Part shown: positions 44,907 through 55,675 of the stretch, piece after piece | Layout of the letters: every line of letters starts with the position of its first letter | How positions within the stretch are numbered: position 1 is the first letter of the stretch | NCBI GenBank assembly: GCA_001931905.2 | Contig: MSJI02000498.1 | Location: 66,012-126,269, forward strand | Length of the DNA: 60,258 nt | Direction of reading: 5' to 3' | Source: Cladosporium sp. IMV 00045 | Taxonomy: Eukaryota > Ascomycota > Dothideomycetes > Cladosporiales > Cladosporiaceae | The notes under the pieces: generated by a model | Told to the model about the DNA's origin: nothing | What the model saw: only the letters and a program-made list of their open reading frames with translations | The model's database searches: none | Position numbers and translations under genes: made by a program

Positions 44907-46507
44907 ATGCCTTTGAACGCTTCCGAGAAGCAGGGCCTGTCGGCTCCCTGGTCGTCTGTGGATTGCTTCACCCAATGCTTCAACCGCCGCCTGGTCTTCT
45001 CATGTACCCTCATTGCCCTTTCGCAGATCAATTTCGGTTTCGATCAAGGAGTCTTCACGAACACCCAAGCCATGGACCAATTCCAGAAGAAGTTCGGAGA
45101 ATGGAATAGAGAATGAAGAGTGGGTAATCGAGCCTTACTTTCTCTCACTTCTCAACAGCCTCAACTACATCGGCTTCGCGGTTGGCATCGTCGCTGGGAG
45201 CATCATCAGCGCCCGACATGGTCGACGGGCTGTGATGTACGCCATGTGTGGATGGGCCCTCGTCGGCGCGGTCATACTCGTCACCGCCCAGCATCGCGAA
45301 CAAGTTCTGGCAGGCCGCGTGGTTGCATATGTCTACATCGGGATGGAATTGGCCGTAGTACCTGTTTTTCAATCCGAGCTTGTCCCTTCTCGAGTTCGCG
45401 GCTTTGTGGTTGGATCGTACCAGTCTGGGCTTCTTTTCGGGCAGCTTCTGGCTTCGTTGGTGTGCCGCGGAACGTCGACAATCGATGGCAACAGTTCTTG
45501 GAGAGTGCCGATGGGTTTGCTTTTCATCATTCCCTCGATCGTCGGATGTGGAGCATTCTTCATGCCCGAATCGCCTCGATGGTTGTTGCTCAAGGGTCGA
45601 GATGCCGAAGCTCTTCAATCGCTCACCACACTCCGTCGAGGCGAATATTCCGAGGAACAGATCAGACAAGAGCTTCTAGATGTGCAAAATACGATCGACC
45701 TGACAGCTTCCAAGGGCAGTTGGATGGAACTGTTTCAAGGCCCAAACCTGAAGCGGACGCTCGTGGTCATATTCGTCAACATCTTCCTCCAAATCACCGG
45801 ATCGAACTTCACTGCGGTTTACGGCGCGTTGTTCTACAGATCGCTAGGAACTGTGAACCCCTTCAGCATCAACGCCGGAAGCACAGCCATCAACATTGCA
45901 ATGGTCATCGTATCGCAGCTCTCATGCGATAAGGTGGGACGAAGACCTTTAATGTTTGTCGGCACTCTAGTACAGACCATTGGGTTGTGCTGCGTGGGAG
46001 GCCTCGGAACGATCAATGATCCCTCCATTGCCGTTCGCAATGGCATCATGGCTGCTTTTGTTCTGTTTGGTGCCGGGTTTGCGTTGGGTTGGGCGCCATT
46101 ATCTCATGCTATTGCAACTGAGGTTCCCACGATGAAGCTTCGTGATAAGGTACGATTTGTCTTCGACCTCTGCTTTCTGAATCTTACTAACAAAACGATC
46201 TCAGACATACGCAGTCGGCTGCATAGCAAATATCATCATCCAGTTCGCAGTGGCGTTCAGTATACCATATCTGCTGTACGAGCCTTACGCAGCGCTTGGC
46301 CCTAAAGTTGGCTTCATCTTCGGCGGTCTCGCATTTGTGTGCCTTTTCTTCACTTGGTTCTGCGTTCCCGATTGCGCTGGGAAGACACTGGAGGAGATCG
46401 ATCGGTTGTTCCTCATGGGCACACCTTTAAGGCATTTCAAGAAAACCAAGGCACCAGAACCGGTGGAATTCGTCACCGAGAGCTCAGTGGAAGCGAGCAA
46501 AGTATGA
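44907..46507 (+). CDS. Sugar-type MFS transporter, frame broken near 45105
   Basis: Exons 44907-46149 and 46205-46507 (intron GTACGA..CTCAG). The start MPLNASEKQGLSAPWSS leads into LVFSCTLIALSQINFGFDQG in TM1 and MDQFQKKFGEWN, then the frame hits TGA at 45114. The conserved continuation EEWVIEPYFLSLLNSLNYIG is in the +1 frame, so one extra base lies within about 45100-45115; there is no room for an intron. The rest is well conserved: GRRAVMYAMCGWALVG, PSRVRGFVVGSYQSG, MPESPRWLLLKGR, DKVGRRPLMFVGT, and VPDCAGKTLEEIDRLF after the intron. Restored length would be about 514 aa, typical of the fungal sugar porter family. The substrate is unknown. Confidence 0.78.
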
Positions 46508-46840
46508 ATGAACGGATTATCGAAGGCCGTGTATACTGTGTTGCTTTCAGACTCCTGATCTCCGGTATGGAAGAAGCCTACCTCATGTACTTTGAACCGA
46601 ATCAGACCATGCGATCAAGAACTAAATGCATTTGCAAAGAACCCGAATTAAGCTTGTTCGTTGTTCTCGTGGTTCAAAAAGACATACCTGTGCTTCCTCA
46701 CAAGGAGACTGAGTGGATTTCAAGAGGTATACTAAAAGTCTAAACAACAAAGTTCCATACGAAAACACACATGGTATCCGAATCCCTCAAAAGGCGCAAT
46801 TCAACCACAGCATTACAACGCCAATCAATCAATATTACAC
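46508..46840. other. Convergent intergenic region
   Basis: 3' flanks of the MFS transporter (+) and mgm1 (-). Nothing else is supported. Confidence 0.35.
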
Positions 46841-49687
46841 TTAGAATAGACCCCAGCCCTTCCTGCGTCGACCGGCAGCCTCGTCCGTCTGCGTTCCACG
46901 GCTCGAGTTCCTCTTTTCTCTCGCCTCCAGTTGCCTCAAGCTGTCCATTTCTTTGAGGACATGCTCCAGCAACTCTTTCCTCTTGACGACGTCCAGATGC
47001 CTCTTAATCTTGGGATCTTCCTTGGCGAAACGATCGATGGTGCTCTCGTCGAGCTGGCGGAAGTGCTGCTCGAGAACGCGAGGGAATTGGTAGTAGAATT
47101 TGCTCAAGAGCTCGGCGTCCAAGAAGAGGTCGGCAGTGGAGGTGAGCTTGTCGGCGACAGCGTCAAGGAAGATCTCGGGACAGTAATATTTGTTCTTCTT
47201 GTCGGCGCATTGGCGTGACTTGACAGCGGAGAGGCGCATGCGAATGATATCTGCGCGGTCGCGGAGGAAGAGCGCTTCCTTGCCTTTGACGAGGAGGGCA
47301 GCGCTGAAACCTCCGGCGCCGCCGACGCCGTCACCTTCGAGGACGACGTCACCCTTGCGAACGCGGTCGATGAAGCTGACGACGTCCTTCGTCTTGCGAC
47401 GGCCGCCGATCTGCTCTTCTACAGTCTTAGTCGCGGCTTCGCAGTCACGGAGCTCGTCCTTAAGGACAGCAGCAATGTTCTCACGGCCGCGTTTCCATTC
47501 GCTGTCTTCGAGCTCGATGCGGTATTTGTATGGCTTGACGCAGATCTCGAGCTCGTCTGAAGTGTCGTAACTCAATTCACGGAGGATGTTTTCGGACGCC
47601 TGGGTGATGGCTTCGATGGCGAAAGGGTGGTTGGAGAAAGTGCTGTTCTGAATCAAGGCCCGGATCGATGATTGCAGTGACTGCGCGGTGATAGTGGTTG
47701 CAAGACGTCCAATGCCGAGTTTGGTGAGGGTAGAGGTGGAAGCATCAAGCTTGAGATGCCAGAGAGGTTTCTCGGGATCTGCCTTGGGCAAAGATTCCAA
47801 AGGATCTTGGACAGCCTCGGAAAGTTGGTCGAGCGGCTGCAAGGTCTCGACGGGACGGTTCCAGTATCTCTGTGCGAGAAGGTTCAAGACTTGCTGATCG
47901 AGCTCATGCTTCACAATCTCCCGTACTTCTTTCCTTCCAAATTGGTCAGAGAACCCCTTGAAAGAATGCTTGAAAGCATCCAGAGACTCAGCTAGGTACG
48001 ACTCAGCGCTGAGTGAGCGCTCGTTGTATTGCACTTTGAATTCGTAGGTGGCTTCGGCGAGCTCATGGTGGATTGCTTCACTGGTGGTGGCGAGGGAGGC
48101 GGACATAGTGGACTCCAGTACATGCATGAGCTTCTTGCGGAGATTTGGTGTGCCAGTAAGCACTTGGGAGTCTTCGCCAAAGGATTCAGGGTGAGCGTTA
48201 AAGTACGAGGCCTCGTTGCGCGTGATGGCGTTGATGATTTTGGCCGAACCTCTGGAGAAGAGTGATCTGCTTTCTTGAGGGATTTTGCACACCACACCGA
48301 CGTATCCCAATCTAAGAGGGTAGTTCTTATCTTGCAGAATCTGAGCGCCTCGGGCAGGGTCGACCAGATCCATCTTGGTAACTACACCAATAGTACGCTC
48401 GCCTCGAGGGTCAGCTCGACGTGACGCTCTGAGGGCAGTGGAGTTAGCCAAGTCGACATCGGCCGCTGAAATGGCGAGGATGACGTTGGGAGCTTTGATG
48501 TATTTGTCACAAAGGGCCTGAATTTTGGTCTTTAGCTCTGTGGGCTGGTCAAAGGCCTCCACCTGGATGTAGCCCGGAAGATCGATCAAGCTCAGGTCAG
48601 GCACATTCGGTGAATGAATTCGAAGCTGAATTGGGTCGTCCGATACACAGTCCTTTTCGGGAACGGCCAGGTTCAAATCCGTCAAAGTCTTCTGAATCTG
48701 AGTGAAGTCCGTGATCTTGCCGAGACCAAGAGCTGGAAACTCGCCGTACTCAGCATGCGCTTTCGGTGAGTTGACAAGCGTTAACTCGATAGGTCTCCGG
48801 GTCACCATGTTTGATCCTTTGGGAAGGAACTCGTGTCCCACAATGGCCTCAAGCACAGAGCTCTTTCCGGAAGACTGTGATCCCACGACGACAATAGAGG
48901 GTAGTGTGAGTGTGTCTGCTTGATCGACAGTCTGAAGCAATGATCGAATCTCGATCATTTTCCTGGTGAGCATCATCATTTGGTCGTCCCTTGCGGCAAC
49001 ATCCTCGGATCGGGTATCGTCTTCGCCTTCAGAGTCCAGAGCAAACGCAGTTGCAGTAGCGGCACCAGCACCGACAGCGCCGACATTGCTTTCCTTTGGC
49101 TCGGGTCCACCGCCTCCTCCACCACCCTCTTCGCTCTGTTGACGTCCTTCATAAATTTCTCGCATCCAATGCGGCATTTCCACATTTCCGGCGTCCTCTC
49201 TAGTCTTGTCCCATCCACGACCCATCTGTGCGAAGATACCTCCGGCTCCTTCCCATAGATCGTTTGCCGTGCTTGTTGCCGTGTCTTTAGCCTTGCCGAA
49301 GATATCGATAGCGTATGTTCCAGCCTGAACCGCCTGATATTGCAGATATGCGACCCCACCGATCATGGCTGTAGCAAACATAGCAGGTATACGGGCCAGC
49401 TTCATAGCCAATTTAGGCAGAACTCGTGCAAAGGAGGCGTGTCGGACGGCTGGGAGGTTGTGGATGGCACTAGAGCCCATCGGCCAGAACCGTCGTTGTT
49501 GCCATCGTGGATTCGAGGCCAGGCGACTGCTGGCGCGGGAGAGTGCAGAGTATGAGAGCACTCGTCGACCAGCGACTTCAGTGCTTGCTCTAGCTGCTGC
49601 TACATTTGGTGTTGACAGGCGTCCTAGGGCAGAGGGAGCTTGTCTGGCGGTCCTTGCAACGCGCGAGGACAGCTGCCTCGACATCAT
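46841..49687 (-). CDS. mgm1: Dynamin-like GTPase Mgm1 (OPA1 homologue)
   Basis: Single-exon gene, 948 aa, acting in mitochondrial inner-membrane fusion and crista shape. Residues 1 to about 90 are rich in Arg/Ser/Ala with few acids (presequence). A TM segment follows (IPAMFATAMIGGVAYLQYQA, about 100-119), then a Gly-rich stretch and a second weakly hydrophobic segment (NVGAVGAGAATATAFALDSE, about 201-220) where rhomboid cleavage to the short form would be expected. GTPase motifs: G1 GSQSSGKSS (269-277), G2 around MVTRRP, G3 DLPG and G4 TKMD. Middle and GED-like regions fill the rest; KKNKYYCPEIFLDAVADKL is characteristic of Mgm1. The C-terminus ends RRRKGWGLF. It is divergent from pot1. Confidence 0.95.
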   Translation of the reverse strand: MMSRQLSSRVARTARQAPSALGRLSTPNVAAARASTEVAGRRVLSYSALSRASSRLASNPRWQQRRFWPMGSSAIHNLPAVRHASFARVLPKLAMKLARIPAMFATAMIGGVAYLQYQAVQAGTYAIDIFGKAKDTATSTANDLWEGAGGIFAQMGRGWDKTREDAGNVEMPHWMREIYEGRQQSEEGGGGGGGPEPKESNVGAVGAGAATATAFALDSEGEDDTRSEDVAARDDQMMMLTRKMIEIRSLLQTVDQADTLTLPSIVVVGSQSSGKSSVLEAIVGHEFLPKGSNMVTRRPIELTLVNSPKAHAEYGEFPALGLGKITDFTQIQKTLTDLNLAVPEKDCVSDDPIQLRIHSPNVPDLSLIDLPGYIQVEAFDQPTELKTKIQALCDKYIKAPNVILAISAADVDLANSTALRASRRADPRGERTIGVVTKMDLVDPARGAQILQDKNYPLRLGYVGVVCKIPQESRSLFSRGSAKIINAITRNEASYFNAHPESFGEDSQVLTGTPNLRKKLMHVLESTMSASLATTSEAIHHELAEATYEFKVQYNERSLSAESYLAESLDAFKHSFKGFSDQFGRKEVREIVKHELDQQVLNLLAQRYWNRPVETLQPLDQLSEAVQDPLESLPKADPEKPLWHLKLDASTSTLTKLGIGRLATTITAQSLQSSIRALIQNSTFSNHPFAIEAITQASENILRELSYDTSDELEICVKPYKYRIELEDSEWKRGRENIAAVLKDELRDCEAATKTVEEQIGGRRKTKDVVSFIDRVRKGDVVLEGDGVGGAGGFSAALLVKGKEALFLRDRADIIRMRLSAVKSRQCADKKNKYYCPEIFLDAVADKLTSTADLFLDAELLSKFYYQFPRVLEQHFRQLDESTIDRFAKEDPKIKRHLDVVKRKELLEHVLKEMDSLRQLEAREKRNSSRGTQTDEAAGRRRKGWGLF

Positions 49688-50022
49688 CGTCCTACCATCA
49701 GCGTGTGGCCAGGATTAAGTTGCGTTATTCGAGCGAATTGGCTATGTTGAAGATGCTGGTGATTGGTGTGTATCGTGGCGGCAGTGGTTTATGTGAGCTT
49801 GCATGTGATGTACTAAGCAAAGCATCTCCCCCGTTGATGATCAAAACGTTCTCTCCAAACCCGTGATGTCACGCGGCGTCCCACGACTTTCGGGAGCGTT
49901 TCGCGTGGGTGACGCCTGCTCTTTAGAGCCAAACGCGTCAACCGCATCGCCGGCTTTGACTTCACTAACAAGTACTGACCATTCTGCCATAAGACGTCCT
50001 CGTCCGCGAGACCGATGCCAAC
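49688..50022. promoter_or_regulatory. Bidirectional promoter, mgm1 / pot1, with ACGCGT box
   Basis: A 335-bp shared promoter. ACGCGT, the MluI cell-cycle box used for G1/S expression in yeasts, lies at 49933-49938, 85 nt before the pot1 ATG, and TTTCGCG is nearby at about 49899-49905. This would fit S-phase expression of a telomere protein (inference). Confidence 0.45.
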
Positions 50023-52037
50023 ATGGCGGGCAAAAAGCCACCACCGGGCTTTGCCGATTTGTCAGATGTTTCAAATGCCGCCCTGAAGGAATGCTTCAGC
50101 GTCATTGGTGTTGTCGTTGACTACATGCCGCCAAAGCTTACTACCAGAGGTGAGCATCAGGTCACGTTCAGGATTCGAGACCCCAGGCTCCGCGACGCTG
50201 TCTATGGCAGCGAAGGGCTGAAAATACGCTGGTTCGCAAAACAACCCCAGAATCTACCCCAAATCAACGCCATCGGAGATGTTGTGATGGTTCGCGATGG
50301 ATTAGTCGCAGAATACAACAACGAGAAACTCTTGATCTCAAATCCGAGGACATCTGTTTTGGTGTTCTCAGGAGCTGTCCTACCTTCATCGGCGTTCAAG
50401 CTCGACTACGTAAGCGGAAATGCAACTCTACCATACCATGGAACCGACGGGCAGCGGGGCTATCTCACTCCCGTTGTTCAAGAATACATCATTGAGATGA
50501 AGAACGATCTGAACATCGAGGTTAGAAAGCTGCCCAACGCTGGGTCTGGACCACCAGCAGCTCAGGCAGCGATAACCCACAGACCGAATTGGCAAGCTGG
50601 TCAGAGTGGCCCTCCTGCGCCACAGTATGCCGGCTTTCACAAGTTCAGATTGGTAAAAGATCTCCAGCATCTTGTGTTTAGCGACCTTTGCGTTGAGGTG
50701 GTCAAGAAGTTTCCAAACAACTACGGCAAATGCGAGCTTTACGTGACTGACTATACCGCAAACGATCAAATGTACTACCATGCACCACCTGAGGAAAAGC
50801 ATGATCTAGCTCGCGATGGCGATCAATTCGGACACCAAGGGCCTCCCAAACGGAGTTGGCCAGGCCCATTTGGGTTCATGACCCTAAAAGTCACTCTAGT
50901 CGAGCCTCACGCTGGTTTTGCCATCCGCGAAATTGAAGTAGGCGACGAGATCCTGATGCAAAACGTCAAGATCAAATTTAATCCGAACACAAATATGCTG
51001 GAAGGCGACATGTGGCCGGATCGATACGCTCCAAGCAAAGTTCAGATCCAGAAAATCAAACCCAAATTTCCGCAGATCCAGGATCTAAGGTTGCGCAAGG
51101 ACGCATACTACGCGGAACGACGCGCCATTACGGAAAAGGCGGAACAGGCGAATGCGGAGGTGGAAGTGAAATTGTCGAAATCGGAAAAGAAGAAACAAAA
51201 AAAGATGAGAAAGCAGGAAGAGGCTAGGAAAAAGGCCGAGCAAGCAGCTGCTCTTGCCGAAAAGTAAGTGTGGTTTTGGTAAAGGATACCCTTGTTTGTG
51301 TTGACCATGCTTCTAGGAGAATTCGAGCGAACCCGCACGTCCGTTGTTCGTTTATCGACCACCCATTAACCACAATTTCCCTCATCCTCGACCCTGACAA
51401 TGTTCGCCACACGAACACACTTCCAACAGGCGAATCGTACGTGCTCCCGTTCGTCAACGCGAGGCACCACATCAAAGCACGTGTGGTCGACTTTTACCCG
51501 CCACGCCTTGAAGATTTCGCCATAAAGCTGAGCCAGGCCGAGATCAACGATGACAAGTCCGACTTCTCTGTGGACATGACCTGGGACAATTCGCCGCCCC
51601 GCTGGGAATGGTCATTCGCGCTGCACTTGGAAGAAGTCTCCAGCGCGACCATCGGTGCTGGTGCATCGCCACGGAGCAGGATCTGGGTCAATGTTGGCCA
51701 TCTGGAAGCACAGCACCTATTCGGCAATTCAGTTGACGACCCGGCAAACCTTCGCGAAGACACTGCTCTGCTGAACAAACTGCGTGAGAAGCTTTACATT
51801 CTTTGGGGCGATCTAGAGGAGCAGAAGCGTACTGAAGGCAAGGATGAAGAAGTCAGGGAAGCGAAGAGGGTGAAGCTTGACAACGACGGGGACGGAGAAA
51901 CGGAAGAGAAGAAGCCTTCGAATTTGCCGTTTAATTGCTGTTTGGCCGAATACGGAGAGCTACGCGAAGGCGGGCACAAAGATGAGATCGAAGATTGGGA
52001 GAGACGGTACATGATGTTTGGAGTGTTGATCAACTGA
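50023..52037 (+). CDS. pot1: Protection of telomeres protein 1 (Pot1)
   Basis: Predicted 653 aa; exons 50023-51263 and 51317-52037, intron GTAAGT..TTCTAG in phase 2. The N-terminal OB fold is recognisable: FSVIGVVVDYMPPKLTTRGE, then TFRIRDPRL, LKIRWFAKQPQNLPQI and GDVVMVRDGLVAEYNNEKLL, the pattern of the telomeric single-strand-binding domain. A second OB-like region follows (FHKFRLVKDLQHLVFSDLCV, CELYVTDYTANDQMYYH, GFMTLKVTLVEPHA). Residues about 375-415 form a very charged, Lys/Glu-rich helix. Exon 2 begins RIRANPHVRCSFIDHPLTTI. Pot1 binds the 3' G-overhang and controls telomerase within shelterin. The C-terminal domain is less recognisable. Confidence 0.85.
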
Positions 52038-53235
52038 TTGTTGTTAAGAAACCCTGCGTTTCTTGTTTGGAAGGGGATCCGGGACTGGAGTTTTCTTGCA
52101 CATGATATCCCAAATGAATATCTTACAATAACAGCATCACAGAGCCGATTTGCATAATCGAGGGCTTCTGCGCGATGATTTCCATCGTCACCACCGGTGC
52201 GAGCCAATGAAAGCGTATAGCAGCCCGACCTGAGACCGTGCATCTCGTGACACCAAATCACCGAATATCTCACATCGACGAGTCAATCCGAGCTTCCATA
52301 TGGGATTTCGCTCCTGAACAAATTCCCTGCTACCGCGTGGCATACAAACAAACTCTAACACTTCTCATCGATCACAGAAACTTCCTCAGCCCCATACACC
52401 TGCTGCGATGTGCATCTAGCGACACTTCTAGAAGCCTGTCTCGCGTCTGACAATCGCGACTGCAACATCACACAGCATCAAATCATCAACCATTCCGGCA
52501 GACCGCGTTTCTCCAGCTTTAAAGTCACCCTATCGTATACTACACGCTCAGACTTCAGTGGCCACAACGACAGGACGCAGTTCATATCCGAACTTTCGAA
52601 TCGTATGCATCAAAGTCTCACACCGCAAGCTATGCATATTAGCTGTGTACCAGCAAAAAGCCACCGTATTCGTTATTCGCGGCGAAGTCGTCCAGCACTG
52701 AACACCGCAAGCGCCTGCACCGCTAGTAAGTTCACTCGTTGGCTCTCAGGCATATACAACGCAAGCAGCCACCGCTCAACCCCGGCTCAAGAATCCGCAC
52801 GAGCGAGCATCCAACAGCGACGACAAGCCAAAACGATTCGCAACCCAACCGAATCAACCAAAGCAATGCCCAAACGTCAGAGGCGGCAAAGGGGCTGACT
52901 GGTGCAACCAAGGGATGAGTGATGGTCGTACAAACGCCTGGCCTGTGCTGCTTTGCTGAGCATTCCTGTGCATCTGCTTTGGCGACCGCTTTCGTTGCCC
53001 CCTCGACTGGGCATCATTTTTGTCGAATGCGACGAAATGTTGACTGGATTGCCGTTAACTCTCTTCTCTGTGCTTTTGGGTGTTCAGTGTGTCTTCTTAC
53101 GCTGACTGACTGACTGACTGATCGACCGGTACAAACCATATTTCTCGACATTTCTTTCGTCTGATCTGAGGCAACGTTTATTGCCAGTGAAAGAGGAGGC
53201 TTCCTTTTCGTCTGATCTCTGATTCAATCGACAAC
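52038..53235. other. 1.2-kb intergenic region
   Basis: Upstream of the hexose transporter. A frame is open at 52410-52898 but begins without ATG (the first in-frame ATG is near 52603) and the peptide is Ser/Arg/His-rich without family marks. A (CTGA)5 microsatellite covers 53102-53121, 115-134 nt before the transporter ATG. Confidence 0.4.
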
Positions 53236-55129
53236 ATGGCGGACGAATTCCAGCAAATCGAGGCCCCGGTGACCTTCAAGGCAAGCCCATTCTAACTCAC
53301 CAAGGCCCATCAATCACACAAACCACTGATCCAACCCAACCCTACAGGCAGGCCTAATGTGCGCCTTCGCCGCCTTCGCCGGCATGCTCTTCGGCTACGA
53401 CTCCGGCTACATCAGCTCGGTACTAGGCATGTCGCAGTTCAAACTCGACTACGGGCACGTCGTATCACGCTCCGACCAAAACGCCGTGGTACTCCCAGGA
53501 AGCAGCCCACGCATCTACGTCGACTACTCGACGTGGCAAAAGTCGCTGATCGTCAGCATCCTGTCGGCGGGCACGTTCTTCGGCGCGCTGGTGAGCGGAT
53601 CGCTCGCGGACCGCTTCGGCAGGCGCACGACGATCATCATGGGGTGTGTGATTTTCATCGTCGGCGTCGTCGTACAACTCGCTGCGACATTTGTCGAGGC
53701 GCTGGTGGTGGGCAGGCTGGTTGCGGGGTTTGGCGTGGGATTTGTTTCCGCCATCAATATTCTGTATATGTCTGAGGTGGCGCCGAGGAGGGTGCGTGGT
53801 GCGATCGTCTCGTGCTATCAGTTCGCTATCACGCTTGGGATTATGCTCGCGTCGTGTGTGGGCTATGCGACGCAGGATCGCAAGGATACGGGAGCGTATC
53901 GGATTCCGATTGCGATTCAGTTTCTTTGGGCGGTGGTTTTGGCGACGGGGTTGCTGATGCTTCCGGAGTCGCCGCGTTATTTCGTCAAGAAAAACGATCT
54001 CGATCGCGCGGCTTCTGCTCTTGCGAGAGTCCGTGGCCAGGCCAAGGACAGCGAGCATATTCTGGACGAACTGGCGGAGATCCAAGCCAATTATGAGTAC
54101 GAAAAAGACATCGGCGAGGAAGGATGGCGAGGCTGTTTCCAAGGCGGCTGGAGACGGAATTCGAACCTGCGCAAGATCCTGATCGGAACCATGTTGCAGT
54201 TCTGGCAGCAATGGACGGGCATCAACTTCATCTTCTGTAAGTCGTAACCCCCTTTTCCACCGTTCAAACCACATCAACGAAACAGAGAACTGACCACCAC
54301 AGATTACAACACGACTTTCTTCCAAACCGTGGGCCTGCAAAACCCCTTCCTGATCTCCATGATCACGACGGTAGTCAACGTCTGCTCCACGCCCATCTCC
54401 TTCTACACGATCGAGAAATTCGGCCGCCGACCTCTCCTGATCTGGGGCGCCGTGGGAATGACCGTGAGCGAGTTCGTCATCGCCATCGTCGGCACCGTGT
54501 CGGAAGACTCTCGCGCCGCGAGCTATGTGCTGATCGTGTTTGTTTGTTTGTTCATTTTCTTCTTCGCGTCGTAAGTATTTCAATCCTTGTAGAACGAAAC
54601 GGTTCTCTTTGCAATGAACTGACGGCGAAAAATAACAGCACCTGGGGTCCCGCCGGCTGGGTGATAATCGGCGAGATCTTCCAACTCCCCATCCGCTCCA
54701 AAGGCGTCGCCATTTCCACAGCAGCGAACTGGTTCTGGAACTGCATCATCGGTAAGCCCAAACCCCTAAACCCCAAACTCCCGAACTCCCCAACCCAATC
54801 CCCCCATCCTAACCTCCCTCCTAGGCGTAATAGTCCCCTACATGGTCGACCCCGCCTACGGCAACCTCGGGTCCAAAGTGTTCTTCATCTGGGGCGGGTT
54901 GTGCGGCCTGAGCATTTTCTGGGCGTACTTCTTCGTCCCGGAGACGAAAGGCCTGACGCTGGAGCAAGTCGATAAGATGATGGAAGAGGTCACGGCACGC
55001 AAGAGCGCGGCTTGGAAGCCGCATGATCATTTTGGCCAGGTGACGGGGCTGAGGAAGAGTGAGTTGATTGAGGCGAGGACGATGGAGGGGAAGGTGGACG
55101 AGGGAGAGGGGGAAAAGAAAGTTGATTGA
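53236..55129 (+). CDS. Hexose transporter, MFS sugar porter, with a GC-AG first intron
   Basis: Predicted 539 aa, five exons: 53236-53280, 53348-54236, 54303-54570, 54639-54751 and 54825-55129. Intron 1 (53281-53347) has a GC donor (AAG|GCAAGC) and acceptor CTACAG; no GT is available, and joining gives VTFK|AGLMCAFAAFAGMLFG, the usual start of fungal glucose transporters. Signatures: FGYDSGYI in TM1, DRFGRRTTI, GRLVAGFGVGFVSA, SEVAPRRVRGAIVSCYQ, LPESPRYFVKK, QQWTGINFIFYYNTTFF (QQxxGxNxxxYY), KFGRRPLLIWG and PETKGLTLEQVDKMMEE. Close to high- and low-affinity glucose carriers. Intron 4 contains CCCTAAACCCC, probably by chance. Confidence 0.92.
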
Positions 55130-55675
55130 TTGGCTGATTGATTAATTTGTTGGTTCGTTGGTAGGTTGGCTGATGGGAGAGCTAGGGAGGACGTTGATCT
55201 TTTAGAATTTATTAGAGGAACACGACGTTGGTGTGTGTTTCTATCTAGAAAGGACATGGTATTCGCGTTGTTGATGAATGGCAATGCTTATCGACTCTCA
55301 CAACCGCGATTGCATGAGCGATCTGGTCCCTTCCATCAAGCGAGCGAATGAACTCTTTGGACTTGTTGATCGGATGGGCTTCATGTAATGCAAAACTCAA
55401 ATACTGATACACGACAAGTGAATCAACTATGTGAACAAGGAAAAAGCACGTCGTCAACATCATACACCGTATGCCACGATTACGTCTCTTGGAAACAAGA
55501 ACACGGACCAAACCTCGCTGAATCGCAAATCAAACCCAAATAAACAGCGCAAGGAAATAAAAGAAAAAGAAAAGGAGAGGAATCAGCTCGTACAGAACCA
55601 AACCCCGTCCCATCGAATAACCCAACCTTCTTCCAAGGGAACCTCTCTGAAACCCCAAAACCCACTCTCCCCTAC
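55130..55675. other. Convergent intergenic region
   Basis: 3' flanks of the hexose transporter (+) and edc3 (-). A GATTGATTGGCTGATTGATTAATT run just after the transporter stop is a simple repeat. No gene is seen. Confidence 0.35.

Noticed and set aside
52410..52898. 163-codon open frame upstream of the hexose transporter
   Set aside because: No ATG at its start, peptide is low-complexity Ser/Arg/His-rich, no splice signals or family marks; more likely promoter or leader sequence.
53465..54583. 372-codon antisense frame opposite the hexose transporter
   Set aside because: It mirrors the GC-rich third positions of the real gene, has no ATG-linked family motif, and the sense strand has unmistakable sugar-porter signatures.
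54752..54824. CCCTAAACCCC in hexose transporter intron 4 as a telomere-related element
   Set aside because: Single degenerate occurrence in a C/A-rich intron.
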